The position numbers and the translations under genes were made by a program. From assembly GCA_902582315.1 (NCBI GenBank), contig CACHRP010000005.1:1-64000 (forward strand): a DNA stretch of 64,000 bases, in the 5' to 3' direction. This document shows, piece after piece, positions 10,028 through 18,565 of the stretch; the first letter of the stretch is position 1; the number at the start of each line of letters is the position of its first letter. Under the pieces are notes generated by a model. It searched no databases, was not told where the DNA came from, and worked only from the letters and a program-made list of their open reading frames with translations. Source of the stretch: an uncultured Pelagibacteraceae bacterium (GTDB lineage: Bacteria; Pseudomonadota; Alphaproteobacteria; Pelagibacterales; Pelagibacteraceae).

Positions 10028-11466
10028 TACGCGACTTTAATTTTTGAAATTTGCTTTTGCTTTAGATGTTTAATAATTGAATCAGCAGCGTCTCTCCCGT
10101 CTTTAATTGCCCATACTACTAAGGATGCTCCCCTCACAATATCTCCAGCTGCAAAAACACCTGGAACATTAGTTTCTAAAGTTTCGAAATTTGTTTTAAT
10201 TGTTCCCCATTTTGAAACTCGAAGATCATTGTTATCAAAAAGTTTTGGAAGATCTTCTGGATCAAATCCTAGTGATTTAATAACTATATCAACATCTAAA
10301 TTAAAACCTCCATCATTCTGTATTTCGGGTTTTCTTCTTCCAGAATCATCTGGTTCGCCTAGTTTAATTTTATTGACACTTATTTTTTCCACCTTGTTGC
10401 TTCCATGAAATTCTTTAGGGCTCGACAACCACACGAATTCCACGCCTTCTTCCTCAGCATTTGCAACTTCTCTAGAAGACCCTGGCATATTTTCTTTGTC
10501 TCTTCTATATAAACACTTTACTGATTTTGCATTCTGTCTTACAGCAGTTCGAACACAGTCCATTGCTGTATCCCCACCCCCTATAACTACTATATTTTTC
10601 CCTTCAGCATTTAAAGTGCCATCATCAAATTTTTCAACTTTATCACCTAGGCCTTTTTTGTTTGATGCAGTTAAAAATTCCATAGCAGGAAAAATATTAT
10701 TTAAATCGCTACCAGGAATGTTAATTTCACGAGGTTTGTAAACTCCAGTTGCGATTAATATCGCATCATGTTTTTCTCTTAACTGATCTAGAGTTGCATC
10801 TTTCCCTACTTCAAAATTTTGGACAAAATTTATTCCACTTTTTTTAAGAAGCTCCGTACGTCTTTCGACTACAAATTTTTCTAACTTAAAATTAGGTATT
10901 CCATAGATTAATAGCCCCCCAGCTCTGTCGTAACGATCATATATTGTAACTTGATACCCGGATTTTCTAAGTTGTTCTCCACATGCTAAACCTGCAGGGC
11001 CTGCCCCAATAATACCAACGCTTTGATCTAACTCAGATTTTACATTTATGGGCTTTACCCATCCATTTGCCCATGCGTTTTCTGTTATAAACTTTTCTAC
11101 TGAACCAATTGTTACTGTGCCATGTCCAGATTGTTCAATAACGCAATTTCCCTCACATAACCTATCCTGTGGACATATTCTTCCACAAACTTCTGGCATA
11201 TTATTTGTGCTTTGTGATAGTTGATATGCCTCTTCCAATCTTCCCTCAGCAGTGAGTTTTAGCCAATCTGGAATATTGTTGCTTAAAGGACAATGAACCT
11301 GGCAAAATGGAACTCCGCATTGAGAACACCTGCTTGATTGCTCTTTTGCCTTGTTGCTTATAAACTCATCGTATATCTCATTAAAATCCTCTTTCCTTAA
11401 ATCAACCTCTCTTTTAGGTGGATTTTGTTGACCTATTTTTACAAATTTAAGCATTTTATCTGACAT
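10027..11466 (-). CDS. gltD: Glutamate synthase (NADPH) small subunit
   Basis: This 479-residue flavoprotein passes electrons from NADPH to GltB. The N-terminal cysteine clusters for 4Fe-4S centres are visible: CSQCGVPFCQVHC (Cys 47, 50, 55, 59) and CGRICPQDRLCEGNC (Cys 94, 98, 104, 108). The FAD-binding GAGPAGLACG follows at about 154 and an NADPH-binding GGGDTAMDC further on. The C-terminal segment GVFAAGDIVRGASLVVWAI closes the FAD site. It is the first gene of gltD-gltB. The 175-nt gap upstream, shared with divergent uppP, must hold its promoter and contains several inverted repeats. Confidence 0.98.
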   Translation of the reverse strand: MSDKMLKFVKIGQQNPPKREVDLRKEDFNEIYDEFISNKAKEQSSRCSQCGVPFCQVHCPLSNNIPDWLKLTAEGRLEEAYQLSQSTNNMPEVCGRICPQDRLCEGNCVIEQSGHGTVTIGSVEKFITENAWANGWVKPINVKSELDQSVGIIGAGPAGLACGEQLRKSGYQVTIYDRYDRAGGLLIYGIPNFKLEKFVVERRTELLKKSGINFVQNFEVGKDATLDQLREKHDAILIATGVYKPREINIPGSDLNNIFPAMEFLTASNKKGLGDKVEKFDDGTLNAEGKNIVVIGGGDTAMDCVRTAVRQNAKSVKCLYRRDKENMPGSSREVANAEEEGVEFVWLSSPKEFHGSNKVEKISVNKIKLGEPDDSGRRKPEIQNDGGFNLDVDIVIKSLGFDPEDLPKLFDNNDLRVSKWGTIKTNFETLETNVPGVFAAGDIVRGASLVVWAIKDGRDAADSIIKHLKQKQISKIKVA

Positions 11467-11641
11467 AATTTGAAGGCTTATATACTAACGTAAACAATTT
11501 ATAAACGTTAAATAGGACAGTATATTTTACCTATTTTATCAAAAAATCGTTATATTTCCTGATAAAATTCATTTTCTGCATACCACATATCTGCTCACGT
11601 TATTGCTTCATTTTAAAACTATATAGAATACAAGAAATTAA
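11467..11641. promoter_or_regulatory. Divergent gltD / uppP control region with nested inverted repeats
   Basis: This 175-nt gap lies between two divergent genes. Three exact inverted repeats are visible on its gltD side: TAACGT/ACGTTA (11486-11491 and 11505-11510), AAATAGG/CCTATTT (11510-11516 and 11530-11536) and TTTTATCA/TGATAAAA (11534-11541 and 11560-11567). They could be operator half-sites or leader hairpins of the gltD transcript. In DNA this AT-rich such dyads arise easily by chance. I could not place a convincing -35/-10 pair with normal spacing. Confidence 0.4.
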
Positions 11642-12409
11642 ATGACTTTTGATTTTTTTGAGATTTTTCTGCTTTCAACAATTCAGGGTATATCAGAATT
11701 TATTCCTGTAAGTTCCTCAGCTCATTTGTTTCTTATTTCTGATTTTTACAATTTTAAGGTTCAATCATTACTTACAGATATTGGTTTACATTTAGGTTCA
11801 CTATTAGCAATAATTACTTACTTTCACTCAGACTTAAGCAATATTTTTAAAAATAAAAATTTACTTTTTCTTATAATATTTGGTTCATTACCAGTCATTA
11901 TAGTAGGAGCCATAATTTACCAAACAAATTTAATAACATATCTAAGAAATATTGAAATAATTGCTTGGACAACATTAGTTTTTGCAATTTTATTATATTT
12001 TGCAGACAAAGTTAAAGTAAACAAAAAATTAAATACAAAATTAAATTTAAGAACCATCATTATTATTGGTTGCTTTCAAATATTAGCTCTAGTCCCAGGT
12101 GTAAGCCGATCTGGAATTGTAATAACAGCAGGTAGATTTCTGAAGTTTAATAGATATGACTCTACAAAAATTTCGTTTTATCTTTCTATTCCAGCAATAG
12201 CTGGAGCAAGTTTTCTTGGATTAAAAGATTTGCATCAAGAAACTGTGGACTTTAATTCTATGATTTTATTTACCGTACTTCTTTCCTATTTTTTTTCGTA
12301 TTTTACTATTAAATATTTTTTAATATTCGTTAAAAGATTTGATCTCAAACTTTTTATTATTTACAGAATTTTATTGTCCTTTTTATTATTTGGTATTATT
12401 TACTTTTGA
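11642..12409 (+). CDS. uppP: Undecaprenyl-diphosphatase
   Basis: This 255-residue polytopic membrane protein dephosphorylates undecaprenyl diphosphate to recycle the lipid carrier for peptidoglycan and other envelope polymers. The family motifs are both present: GISEFIPVSSSAHL near residues 16-29 and the phosphatase-like PGVSRSGIVITAGRF near 153. About eight hydrophobic segments follow the family pattern. Its 3' end overlaps the convergent DMT transporter by 24 nt, so the two C-termini share coding sequence on opposite strands. Confidence 0.96.
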   Translation: MTFDFFEIFLLSTIQGISEFIPVSSSAHLFLISDFYNFKVQSLLTDIGLHLGSLLAIITYFHSDLSNIFKNKNLLFLIIFGSLPVIIVGAIIYQTNLITYLRNIEIIAWTTLVFAILLYFADKVKVNKKLNTKLNLRTIIIIGCFQILALVPGVSRSGIVITAGRFLKFNRYDSTKISFYLSIPAIAGASFLGLKDLHQETVDFNSMILFTVLLSYFFSYFTIKYFLIFVKRFDLKLFIIYRILLSFLLFGIIYF

Positions 12410-13282
12410 TGTTGGTAAAATTTGAGATAATATCACTGCAAATAAGATCAATAAACATCCAATTATATTATTAAACTTCAAAAATTGATCCAAGATTATC
12501 CAGCCAGCTATAGCTGCAAAAACACCCTCTAGAGAGTAAATTATAGCAGCAGGCGCTTCTTCAATATTTTTTTGTGCATACATCTGTAAAGTAAACGCAA
12601 TACCGCCTGATAATGCTCCAGCGTATAATATGGAGCTTAGCTCGAGCAATATATTTGATAAAATTACTTCTTCAAACAAAAATGCGAAAAAAATAGATAA
12701 TGAAAAAACAAATGCAGCCTGTAAAGCTGCGTAAAATACTGGAATGTTAAAATTTTGCATAAATTTGCCTGCAAAGATTATATGTAAGGCCCAAAAAATT
12801 GAACAAAATATTACGAGAGCGTCACCTAACATTATTTCTGCATCAGAAAAATCTGTAAGCAAATAAACACCAACTATACAAAGGGCAATTGAAGGCCATA
12901 TGCTCCAATGAACTTTTTCTTTATAAATAACGAACAAGATAATTGGCACAAAAGGAACGTAAAAAACTGTAAAAAAGGCAGCGTTTGCAATATTGGTATA
13001 CTGGAGTGCAGCTTGCTGTAAAAAAGTTCCTAAAAAAAGAGAAACTCCCATAAAAATTAAGTATTTAATAAATAATTTTGAATTTTTTTCTATTTCTTTT
13101 TTGATTTTATTTTTTTCTATTAAAATTGCAAAAGGCAGTATTGTTAAAAACCCCACAAAAAATCTCGAGGAATTAAAAGTTAATGGACCTATATTATCCA
13201 TTCCAGTATCTTGAGCTATAAAAGCTGTTCCCCAAATAAAAGTCGTTATTAAGGCGCAAAACATTGAAAAAGATTTATTCAT
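12386..13282 (-). CDS. EamA-type drug/metabolite transporter (DMT superfamily)
   Basis: This 298-residue protein has about ten transmembrane helices arranged as two EamA repeats. Typical segments are TFIWGTAFIAQD at the N-terminus and IIYSLEGVFAAIAGWIIL in the second repeat. The superfamily includes amino acid, metabolite and drug carriers, and the substrate cannot be read from sequence. It lies 18 nt downstream of the dioxygenase gene on the same strand, so the pair is likely co-transcribed and the transporter may handle a related quaternary amine or product. That link is inference. Confidence 0.85.
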   Translation of the reverse strand: MNKSFSMFCALITTFIWGTAFIAQDTGMDNIGPLTFNSSRFFVGFLTILPFAILIEKNKIKKEIEKNSKLFIKYLIFMGVSLFLGTFLQQAALQYTNIANAAFFTVFYVPFVPIILFVIYKEKVHWSIWPSIALCIVGVYLLTDFSDAEIMLGDALVIFCSIFWALHIIFAGKFMQNFNIPVFYAALQAAFVFSLSIFFAFLFEEVILSNILLELSSILYAGALSGGIAFTLQMYAQKNIEEAPAAIIYSLEGVFAAIAGWIILDQFLKFNNIIGCLLILFAVILSQILPTSKVNNTK

Positions 13283-13300
13283 TTGTTTAAAATATTAAGA

Positions 13301-14419
13301 TTAGATTAATCCATTAATTTTGCACGCACTATCAAAGTCTTCCTTATTGATGTAGCAGCCTTTCATTTTTCTCTTACCATTAAATGATCCTCTGCCGTGC
13401 AAAACTCTCCAATTATTGAATATTAACAGTTCACCAGGTTTTAAAATATGTCTCCACTGGTATGGTTCTGAATTAGCTAAATTGTCGAACAAACTTATAG
13501 CTTCATAAAAAATTTTAGTAAGTTCTGGATTTAATCTAAAGGGAGCTCTATCATAATTATTAAAGCTAATTTGGGTTATTTTATTTTTATTATCTAATTT
13601 AATTATAGGTCTTTTAGCCTCTAAAATAACTCCATCACCTGTATAATTCCCCGGCACCTCTATACTTGTTAATGCATCATAAAGATCATTATTTTTTTCT
13701 TTAATAATTTCTGCAATCTTAAGTCCATCAACCATTATCGAATCTCCTCCTTTTGCATCATATTCACAACATAAAAGTAGTTGTAGGCCCGGAGCATCGT
13801 TGCTGTAAGTTGAGTCTGTATGTGGTCTTAATTCCTCATTAGTATATGCACTGTCTGCCATATCTGCATTTGACTCAAAACTCCATAAGCCTCCAAAAAT
13901 TGAATTTCTTACATAGCCAATTTTTTTTGCTAAAAACTCAACCGAGGACATATCTTTTTTACAATCAGTAATCACTGCAAATCCAAAGGAATGTAATTTT
14001 GTAAGTAAATCTTTAAACCCTTTTTCATTTGTTAAGTTTTTATAATTTAAAAATATGTTATCTTTAATTTCTTTTTTTTCCCAAATTTTGATTTGATTTT
14101 TATCATATGAATAATTTACCGAGTTTTTATATAAAAATTCTGACGAATATTTAATATTATTTGAGGCATCAGACCAAATTATATCAATATATTCACCCTT
14201 ATTAGAAATATTTGCATTTTTAATTTTTATATTTGGACTTAATTTTGCAGTAAACGTTTTTCTCTGATTACTTCGTTCATCCCAATTGCTTTCGTCTTTA
14301 GCGTGATCTCTCAGCCATATATTTGGAAAAGTATCCTCAGACTTGTTTGAGAAAATTACTTTAAGTCCCTCTTTTAGGACCTCAATTTTATAGACATAAT
14401 TAGATCTATTTTTGGTCAT
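13301..14419 (-). CDS. TauD/TfdA-family 2-oxoglutarate dioxygenase, gamma-butyrobetaine hydroxylase-like
   Basis: This 372-residue non-haem Fe(II)/2-oxoglutarate oxygenase has an N-terminal DUF971-like domain (IWLRDHAKDESNWDERS, about 34-50) typical of gamma-butyrobetaine and trimethyllysine dioxygenases. The catalytic domain carries the iron ligands H200 and D202 in RPHTDSTY and the distal His in RVLHGRGSF near residue 345, with an Arg a little later for 2-oxoglutarate. Such enzymes hydroxylate gamma-butyrobetaine or trimethyllysine in carnitine formation; related oxygenases act on other amines. The length matches the family. Which substrate is used here is uncertain. The DMT transporter follows on the same strand. 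Confidence 0.88.
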   Translation of the reverse strand: MTKNRSNYVYKIEVLKEGLKVIFSNKSEDTFPNIWLRDHAKDESNWDERSNQRKTFTAKLSPNIKIKNANISNKGEYIDIIWSDASNNIKYSSEFLYKNSVNYSYDKNQIKIWEKKEIKDNIFLNYKNLTNEKGFKDLLTKLHSFGFAVITDCKKDMSSVEFLAKKIGYVRNSIFGGLWSFESNADMADSAYTNEELRPHTDSTYSNDAPGLQLLLCCEYDAKGGDSIMVDGLKIAEIIKEKNNDLYDALTSIEVPGNYTGDGVILEAKRPIIKLDNKNKITQISFNNYDRAPFRLNPELTKIFYEAISLFDNLANSEPYQWRHILKPGELLIFNNWRVLHGRGSFNGKRKMKGCYINKEDFDSACKINGLI

Positions 14420-14440
14420 TTTTCAATGTAAAATTATATC

Positions 14441-14557
14441 ATGATATTAAAAATGTTTAATAAAATAATACTACCAAATAGAGAAAAGCAATTAGATGGT
14501 AAATTTTGGATACAGTCCTTGTTGTTAAAAAAATACTTAACATCTTTAAAATATTAA
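14441..14557 (+). CDS. Possible small protein (38 aa), unverified
   Basis: An ATG-started open frame of 38 codons begins MILKMFNKIIL and continues with a mixed polar segment (REKQLDGKFW). It lies in the gap between the dioxygenase start and tRNA-Arg, below the size limit of the ORF track. No Shine-Dalgarno is evident and I do not recognise the product. Its composition is more protein-like than the surrounding AT-rich DNA, but it could be chance or a gene remnant. Confidence 0.22.
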   Translation: MILKMFNKIILPNREKQLDGKFWIQSLLLKKYLTSLKY

Positions 14558-14593
14558 ATATTTATATATATTTTAAAAAAATAATGTTAACGT

Positions 14594-14670
14594 GCGCCTG
14601 TAGCTCAATTGGATAGAGCGCTTGGCTACGGACCAGGAGGTTCTGGGTTCAACTCCTAGCAGGCGCACCA
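14594..14670 (+). tRNA. tRNA-Arg (anticodon ACG)
   Basis: This 77-nt cloverleaf has acceptor stem GCGCCTG/CAGGCGC, D arm GCTC...GAGC, anticodon stem CTTGG/CCAGG around loop CTACGGA (anticodon ACG), T arm CTGGG/CCTAG with loop TTCAACT, and a genome-encoded CCA end. ACG is normally deaminated to ICG to read CGU/CGC/CGA. It stands alone, 12 nt before a tiny hydrophobic ORF. Confidence 0.97.
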
Positions 14671-14682
14671 GAAAATTAAAAT

Positions 14683-14766
14683 ATGAAAACATCGTTACAA
14701 AAATCAGTTTTTTTATTTTTTTTTATAGTTTTTGTGTTTTTAATAATAACTACTATTTTAATTTAA
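14683..14766 (+). CDS. Possible 27-aa single-pass membrane peptide
   Basis: This short frame encodes a few polar residues (MKTSLQKS) and then one uninterrupted hydrophobic stretch of about 19 residues, enough for one membrane span. It starts 12 nt after tRNA-Arg and ends 3 nt before the thioesterase start, so it fills the gap exactly, which favours a real gene. The very T-rich composition can create such frames by chance. Function unknown. Confidence 0.35.
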   Translation: MKTSLQKSVFLFFFIVFVFLIITTILI

Positions 14767-14769
14767 TTT

Positions 14770-15183
14770 ATGTCAGATAATTTTGAACAAATAAGTACCA
14801 AGTCTGGTTTTATGAAACACAATGGAGGTTTACTTGTTAAAAAAATATCTGAAAACGAATTCCGATTTAAGACTAAAGTCACCTCAAATCACCTTAATAG
14901 AGCAGGAATAACTCATGGTGGATACATAGCTTCAATAATTGATGCAGGTTGTGGTTCAGCGGCACATAGATCTGTAGAAAATATTCCATGCGTTACAATA
15001 GCTTTAGATATTAAATTTATAGCTGCAACAAAAGAAGGAGACGAAATTTTAGGTACAGCTACCATTTCGAAAAAAACAAAATCAATGATCTTTTTAATTT
15101 GTACTTTAGAATGTGATGGCAAGGTAACGGCTACAGCCTCTGGGGTATGGAAAATTTTAAGAAATAAATCCTTTCCTAAGTAA
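14770..15183 (+). CDS. PaaI-type hotdog thioesterase
   Basis: This 137-residue protein has the single hotdog fold of the PaaI/4HBT group. The helix motif is NRAGITHGGYIASIIDAGCG (about 42-61), where the HGG precedes the central helix and its Asp is a usual catalytic residue. The conserved strand VTIALDIKFIAATKEGD follows, then a closing sheet. It hydrolyses an acyl-CoA of unknown type and is cytoplasmic. It is the last gene before a 153-nt gap leading to the helicase gene. Confidence 0.88.
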   Translation: MSDNFEQISTKSGFMKHNGGLLVKKISENEFRFKTKVTSNHLNRAGITHGGYIASIIDAGCGSAAHRSVENIPCVTIALDIKFIAATKEGDEILGTATISKKTKSMIFLICTLECDGKVTATASGVWKILRNKSFPK

Positions 15184-15336
15184 GGGTAGATATTCACTCT
15201 AATTCTGCTAAAATAATTATATAAATTCTAAAATGAGAACTTTTTACAGAACGATTCGGACTAGTTTTAGACCATTTTTGTTCTAAAGAGGTAACAAGAT
15301 ATAGTAGTCAATTACGATCACATACAATTTATAGAG

Positions 15337-17814
15337 ATGAGTAAAAATAAAATAGTTGCTGTTCTTGGTCCTACAAATACAGGAAAAACTTTCCTAGCTA
15401 TTGAAACTATGCTGTCATTCGACAGTGGCATGATGGGTTTCCCATTGAGGTTATTGGCTAGGGAAGTATATGACAAGGTTGTAAAAAAAATTGATCCTAG
15501 CAAAGTTGCTTTAATAACTGGGGAAGAAAAAATAATACCTTCAAATGCAAAGTATTTTTTCTGTACTGTTGAATCAATGCCAGTAGATAAGAGACTTGAA
15601 TTTGTCGCAATAGACGAAATTCAAATGGCAAGTGATCACGAAAGGGGACATATATTTACTGACCGATTATTAAATTTAAGAGGTGAAAAGACAACCATGT
15701 TCATGGGATCAAGCTCAATGAAGAACATTATTGATAAACTTGAAGAGGATGTTGAGTATATAGATAGAAAAAGACTTTCAAAACTAACTTACTCTGGCCA
15801 TAAAAAAATTTCCAGAATTGAAAGGAAAAGTGCAATAATCGCTTTTTCTGCTGAGGAAGTTTATGCAATCGCTGAATTAATTAGGAGACAAAAGGGTGGG
15901 GCAGCAATTGTAATGGGTTCACTTAGTCCAAAAACTAGAAACTCACAGGTAGAGCTTTATCAATCAGGAGATGTTGATTATTTAGTTGCTACTGACGCAA
16001 TTGGAATGGGAATAAACATGGATTTAGATAATGTTTATTTCTCAAATTTAAAAAAATTTGATGGAAAAAAACTTAGAAGGTTGAAGGTTTCTGAAATAGG
16101 ACAAATTTCAGGTAGAGCAGGAAGATATTTGAATGATGGATATTTTGGTATTACTGGTGACTGTGGCGAAATAAGTGCAGAAGAAGTAGAACTTTTAGAA
16201 AATCATAAATTTGATGATATTCATACAATATACTGGAGAAATGCGAACTTAAATTTTAAAAATGGAGGTAACTTAATTAAATCTCTTGAAGAAAGGCCAA
16301 ATAAAACATGGCTTAAGAGAATACCTGAGTGTGAAGACGAAAAAGTTTTAAAGCATATTTTAAAAGATGTAGAAAAACTAGAAATATTTAACAATGAAAA
16401 TGAATTAAAGTTGCTTTGGGAATGCTGCCAAATTCCAGATTTTGTAAAAAAAACTTATGGTAATCACTTAGAGGTTGTTGGAAAAGTTTTCAATTTTTTA
16501 AGAGAAAAACCTGGCAGAATTTCAAACACTTATATGAAGCATCAGCTATCTAGTCTGGATAAATTAGAGGGAAATTTAGACTCCATATCGAATAGAATAG
16601 CAAACGTAAGAACATGGTCATATGTATCAAATAAAATAAATTGGGTTGAAAACCAAGATTACTGGGTTGAGAGAACTAAGAATCTTGAAGATAGATTATC
16701 AGACAGACTTCATGATGAATTAATCAAAAGTTTTATAGATAAAAGAGCAAGTGTATTAGCTAGAGGTCTAAAGCAAGATATTACTTTTGATACAAAAATT
16801 TTAGAGGGGAAAAAGGTAATGATTAATAACCAATTTATTGGACAACTTAAGGGTTTAAAACTAGAGCTGGATTATAAAGTTGGTGCACTTGATACAGATA
16901 TTAAATCGTTAAAAAAAGCTGCCAGGCAAAATGTTGGACCTGAAATAATCAATAGAATTAAAAATATAATTAATGAAAACAACGTAGAATTAAAAGATGA
17001 TTTAAAAATATATTGGAATTCTTTTCCTATAGCACAACTAACAGCGGGTAAAGATTATCTAAATCCAGATTTAAAATTAATCATAGACGATATGATAGAA
17101 ACTAGTGATCAATTTGATCTTTACAAATACTTAATTTCTTGGATTAATAAAAAAATAAAAGATGAATTAACTAATTTAATAGAGTTAAAAAATTTAGAAA
17201 ATGAAAACCCTCATATAAGAGCTTTAGCGTACAGAATTTATGAGAGCAATGGCGTTGTAAAAAGAGAAGAAGTTAAAAACTTTATCTCTAAACTTGAGCA
17301 AAATGATCGTAAAATATTAAGAGAAAAAGGTGTTAAATTTGGAAGATATCACATATTCCTTTTTAAGCTCTTTAAACCAAAAGCTGTTTCCTTGAGAACT
17401 TTGCTTTGGAAAAATTTTAATCAAAAGTACTTTAAATTAGATCCTCCGCAATTTGGATTAAATTTCGTTTATGGAGGAAAAGAATTAAATCGAGACTTTA
17501 TGCTCATGTGTGGATTTGAAAAATTTGATAGTTATTATGTAAGAATAGATATACTTGAAAGATTATTTTTAATGATTATTGATAAAAATACTAATGATAA
17601 AATCAAACTGGTGCCAGAAATGTTAAATCTGTTAGGTTGTAGTAAAGAAAACTTCGTCAAATTAATGGAAAAAATGAATTACAAATCATATTCTGATGAT
17701 CAAGAGGTTTATTTTAAATATAATTTGAAGAAAAAATTTAAAAAAATAGAAAAAAACAAAATTATTAATGATGATAATCCATTTAATATTTTAAAAGAAA
17801 TAAGGATAAAATAG
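15337..17814 (+). CDS. SUV3-like superfamily 2 RNA helicase
   Basis: This 825-residue helicase resembles mitochondrial SUV3 and its alphaproteobacterial relatives. Walker A is GPTNTGKT (11-18), motif II is DEIQ (93-96) in place of DEAD, motif V region is VATDAIGMGINMD and motif VI is QISGRAGRY near residue 245. The long C-terminal half (about 330-825) has helical segments of unknown role and ends in a basic tail. SUV3 works with an exoribonuclease in RNA turnover; the bacterial role is not well established. The next gene starts inside its stop codon (TAGTG). Confidence 0.9.
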   Translation: MSKNKIVAVLGPTNTGKTFLAIETMLSFDSGMMGFPLRLLAREVYDKVVKKIDPSKVALITGEEKIIPSNAKYFFCTVESMPVDKRLEFVAIDEIQMASDHERGHIFTDRLLNLRGEKTTMFMGSSSMKNIIDKLEEDVEYIDRKRLSKLTYSGHKKISRIERKSAIIAFSAEEVYAIAELIRRQKGGAAIVMGSLSPKTRNSQVELYQSGDVDYLVATDAIGMGINMDLDNVYFSNLKKFDGKKLRRLKVSEIGQISGRAGRYLNDGYFGITGDCGEISAEEVELLENHKFDDIHTIYWRNANLNFKNGGNLIKSLEERPNKTWLKRIPECEDEKVLKHILKDVEKLEIFNNENELKLLWECCQIPDFVKKTYGNHLEVVGKVFNFLREKPGRISNTYMKHQLSSLDKLEGNLDSISNRIANVRTWSYVSNKINWVENQDYWVERTKNLEDRLSDRLHDELIKSFIDKRASVLARGLKQDITFDTKILEGKKVMINNQFIGQLKGLKLELDYKVGALDTDIKSLKKAARQNVGPEIINRIKNIINENNVELKDDLKIYWNSFPIAQLTAGKDYLNPDLKLIIDDMIETSDQFDLYKYLISWINKKIKDELTNLIELKNLENENPHIRALAYRIYESNGVVKREEVKNFISKLEQNDRKILREKGVKFGRYHIFLFKLFKPKAVSLRTLLWKNFNQKYFKLDPPQFGLNFVYGGKELNRDFMLMCGFEKFDSYYVRIDILERLFLMIIDKNTNDKIKLVPEMLNLLGCSKENFVKLMEKMNYKSYSDDQEVYFKYNLKKKFKKIEKNKIINDDNPFNILKEIRIK

Positions 17815-18242
17815 TGTTCGATATATTTAAAAAAGATAAATCAGATCATAAAAAAAACGATAATTTATATATAAATATCAGTGCTCTTCTAATACATGTG
17901 GCTAAAATTGATGAAAACTACTCAGAACAAGAAAAAAATATAATAAAAAAGACATTAATAGAGCTAGGATTATCAAATCAAGATCTTGATAATATTTTCA
18001 AAAAATCTGAGGAACTCGAAAAAAACTCTAATCAAATTCTTGAATTTACAAAACAACTTAAAAATAAAGATGAAGAATTTAAAATTAAAATAGTAGAAGC
18101 TTTATGGAAGATAATTTATGCAGATAATGTTTCTGATATGTATGAAGCAAGTCTGATGCGACGATTGACAGGTTTGCTATATCTCGATGCCAAAATAGTA
18201 GGTGATATTAAAAACAAAATTAAAAATATTCCAAAAAAATGA
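17814..18242 (+). CDS. TerB-like small protein
   Basis: This 142-residue acidic, helical protein has the TerB-like pattern: [24 protein letters not shown] in the first helical unit and [20 protein letters not shown] in the second, each with acidic residues that could bind a metal. The start is GTG, sharing one base with the helicase stop, so translation is probably coupled. Members occur in tellurite resistance loci but most are of unknown function, and nothing here suggests tellurite resistance. fdxA overlaps its end by 4 nt. Confidence 0.75.
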   Translation: MFDIFKKDKSDHKKNDNLYINISALLIHVAKIDENYSEQEKNIIKKTLIELGLSNQDLDNIFKKSEELEKNSNQILEFTKQLKNKDEEFKIKIVEALWKIIYADNVSDMYEASLMRRLTGLLYLDAKIVGDIKNKIKNIPKK

Positions 18243-18565
18243 CATATTTAGTTAATGATAAGTGTATTAAGTGCAAACTTACAGATTGTGTAGATGTTTG
18301 TCCTGTTGACTGTTTTTATGAGGGAAAAAATATGCTTGTAATTAAACCTGATGAGTGTATAGATTGTGGCGTTTGTGAACCTGAGTGTCCCGTTGATGCA
18401 ATAGTTCCCGACACTGACGAAGGTGTAGAAAAATGGTTAGAGATAAATACAAAATATTCAGAAATTTGGCCGAACATAAATAAAAAGAAGGATCCACCTA
18501 CGGATCATAAAAAATTTGAAAATGAAGAAAATAAATTTGAAAAGTATTTTAAAGAAAACCTTTAA
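18239..18565 (+). CDS. fdxA: 7Fe ferredoxin (3Fe-4S / 4Fe-4S), FdxA type
   Basis: This 108-residue ferredoxin begins with [21 protein letters not shown] and continues with [16 protein letters not shown], closely matching the Azotobacter ferredoxin I arrangement of one 3Fe-4S and one 4Fe-4S cluster. The C-terminal tail is polar. It is a cytoplasmic electron carrier; its partners are unknown. It starts by ATGA overlap with the TerB-like gene. Its 3' 44 nt are also the start of the CarD gene in another frame. Confidence 0.95.
   Translation: MTYLVNDKCIKCKLTDCVDVCPVDCFYEGKNMLVIKPDECIDCGVCEPECPVDAIVPDTDEGVEKWLEINTKYSEIWPNINKKKDPPTDHKKFENEENKFEKYFKENL

Noticed and set aside
10022-10408. 128-aa plus-strand ORF
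   Set aside because: Antisense shadow of gltD, with Ser/Leu/Pro-rich content typical of a reversed reading frame.
15233-15286. 17-codon frame (MRTFYRTIRT...) before the helicase
   Set aside because: Too short, no ribosome site or terminator, and ends about 50 nt before the helicase start; a leader peptide cannot be supported.
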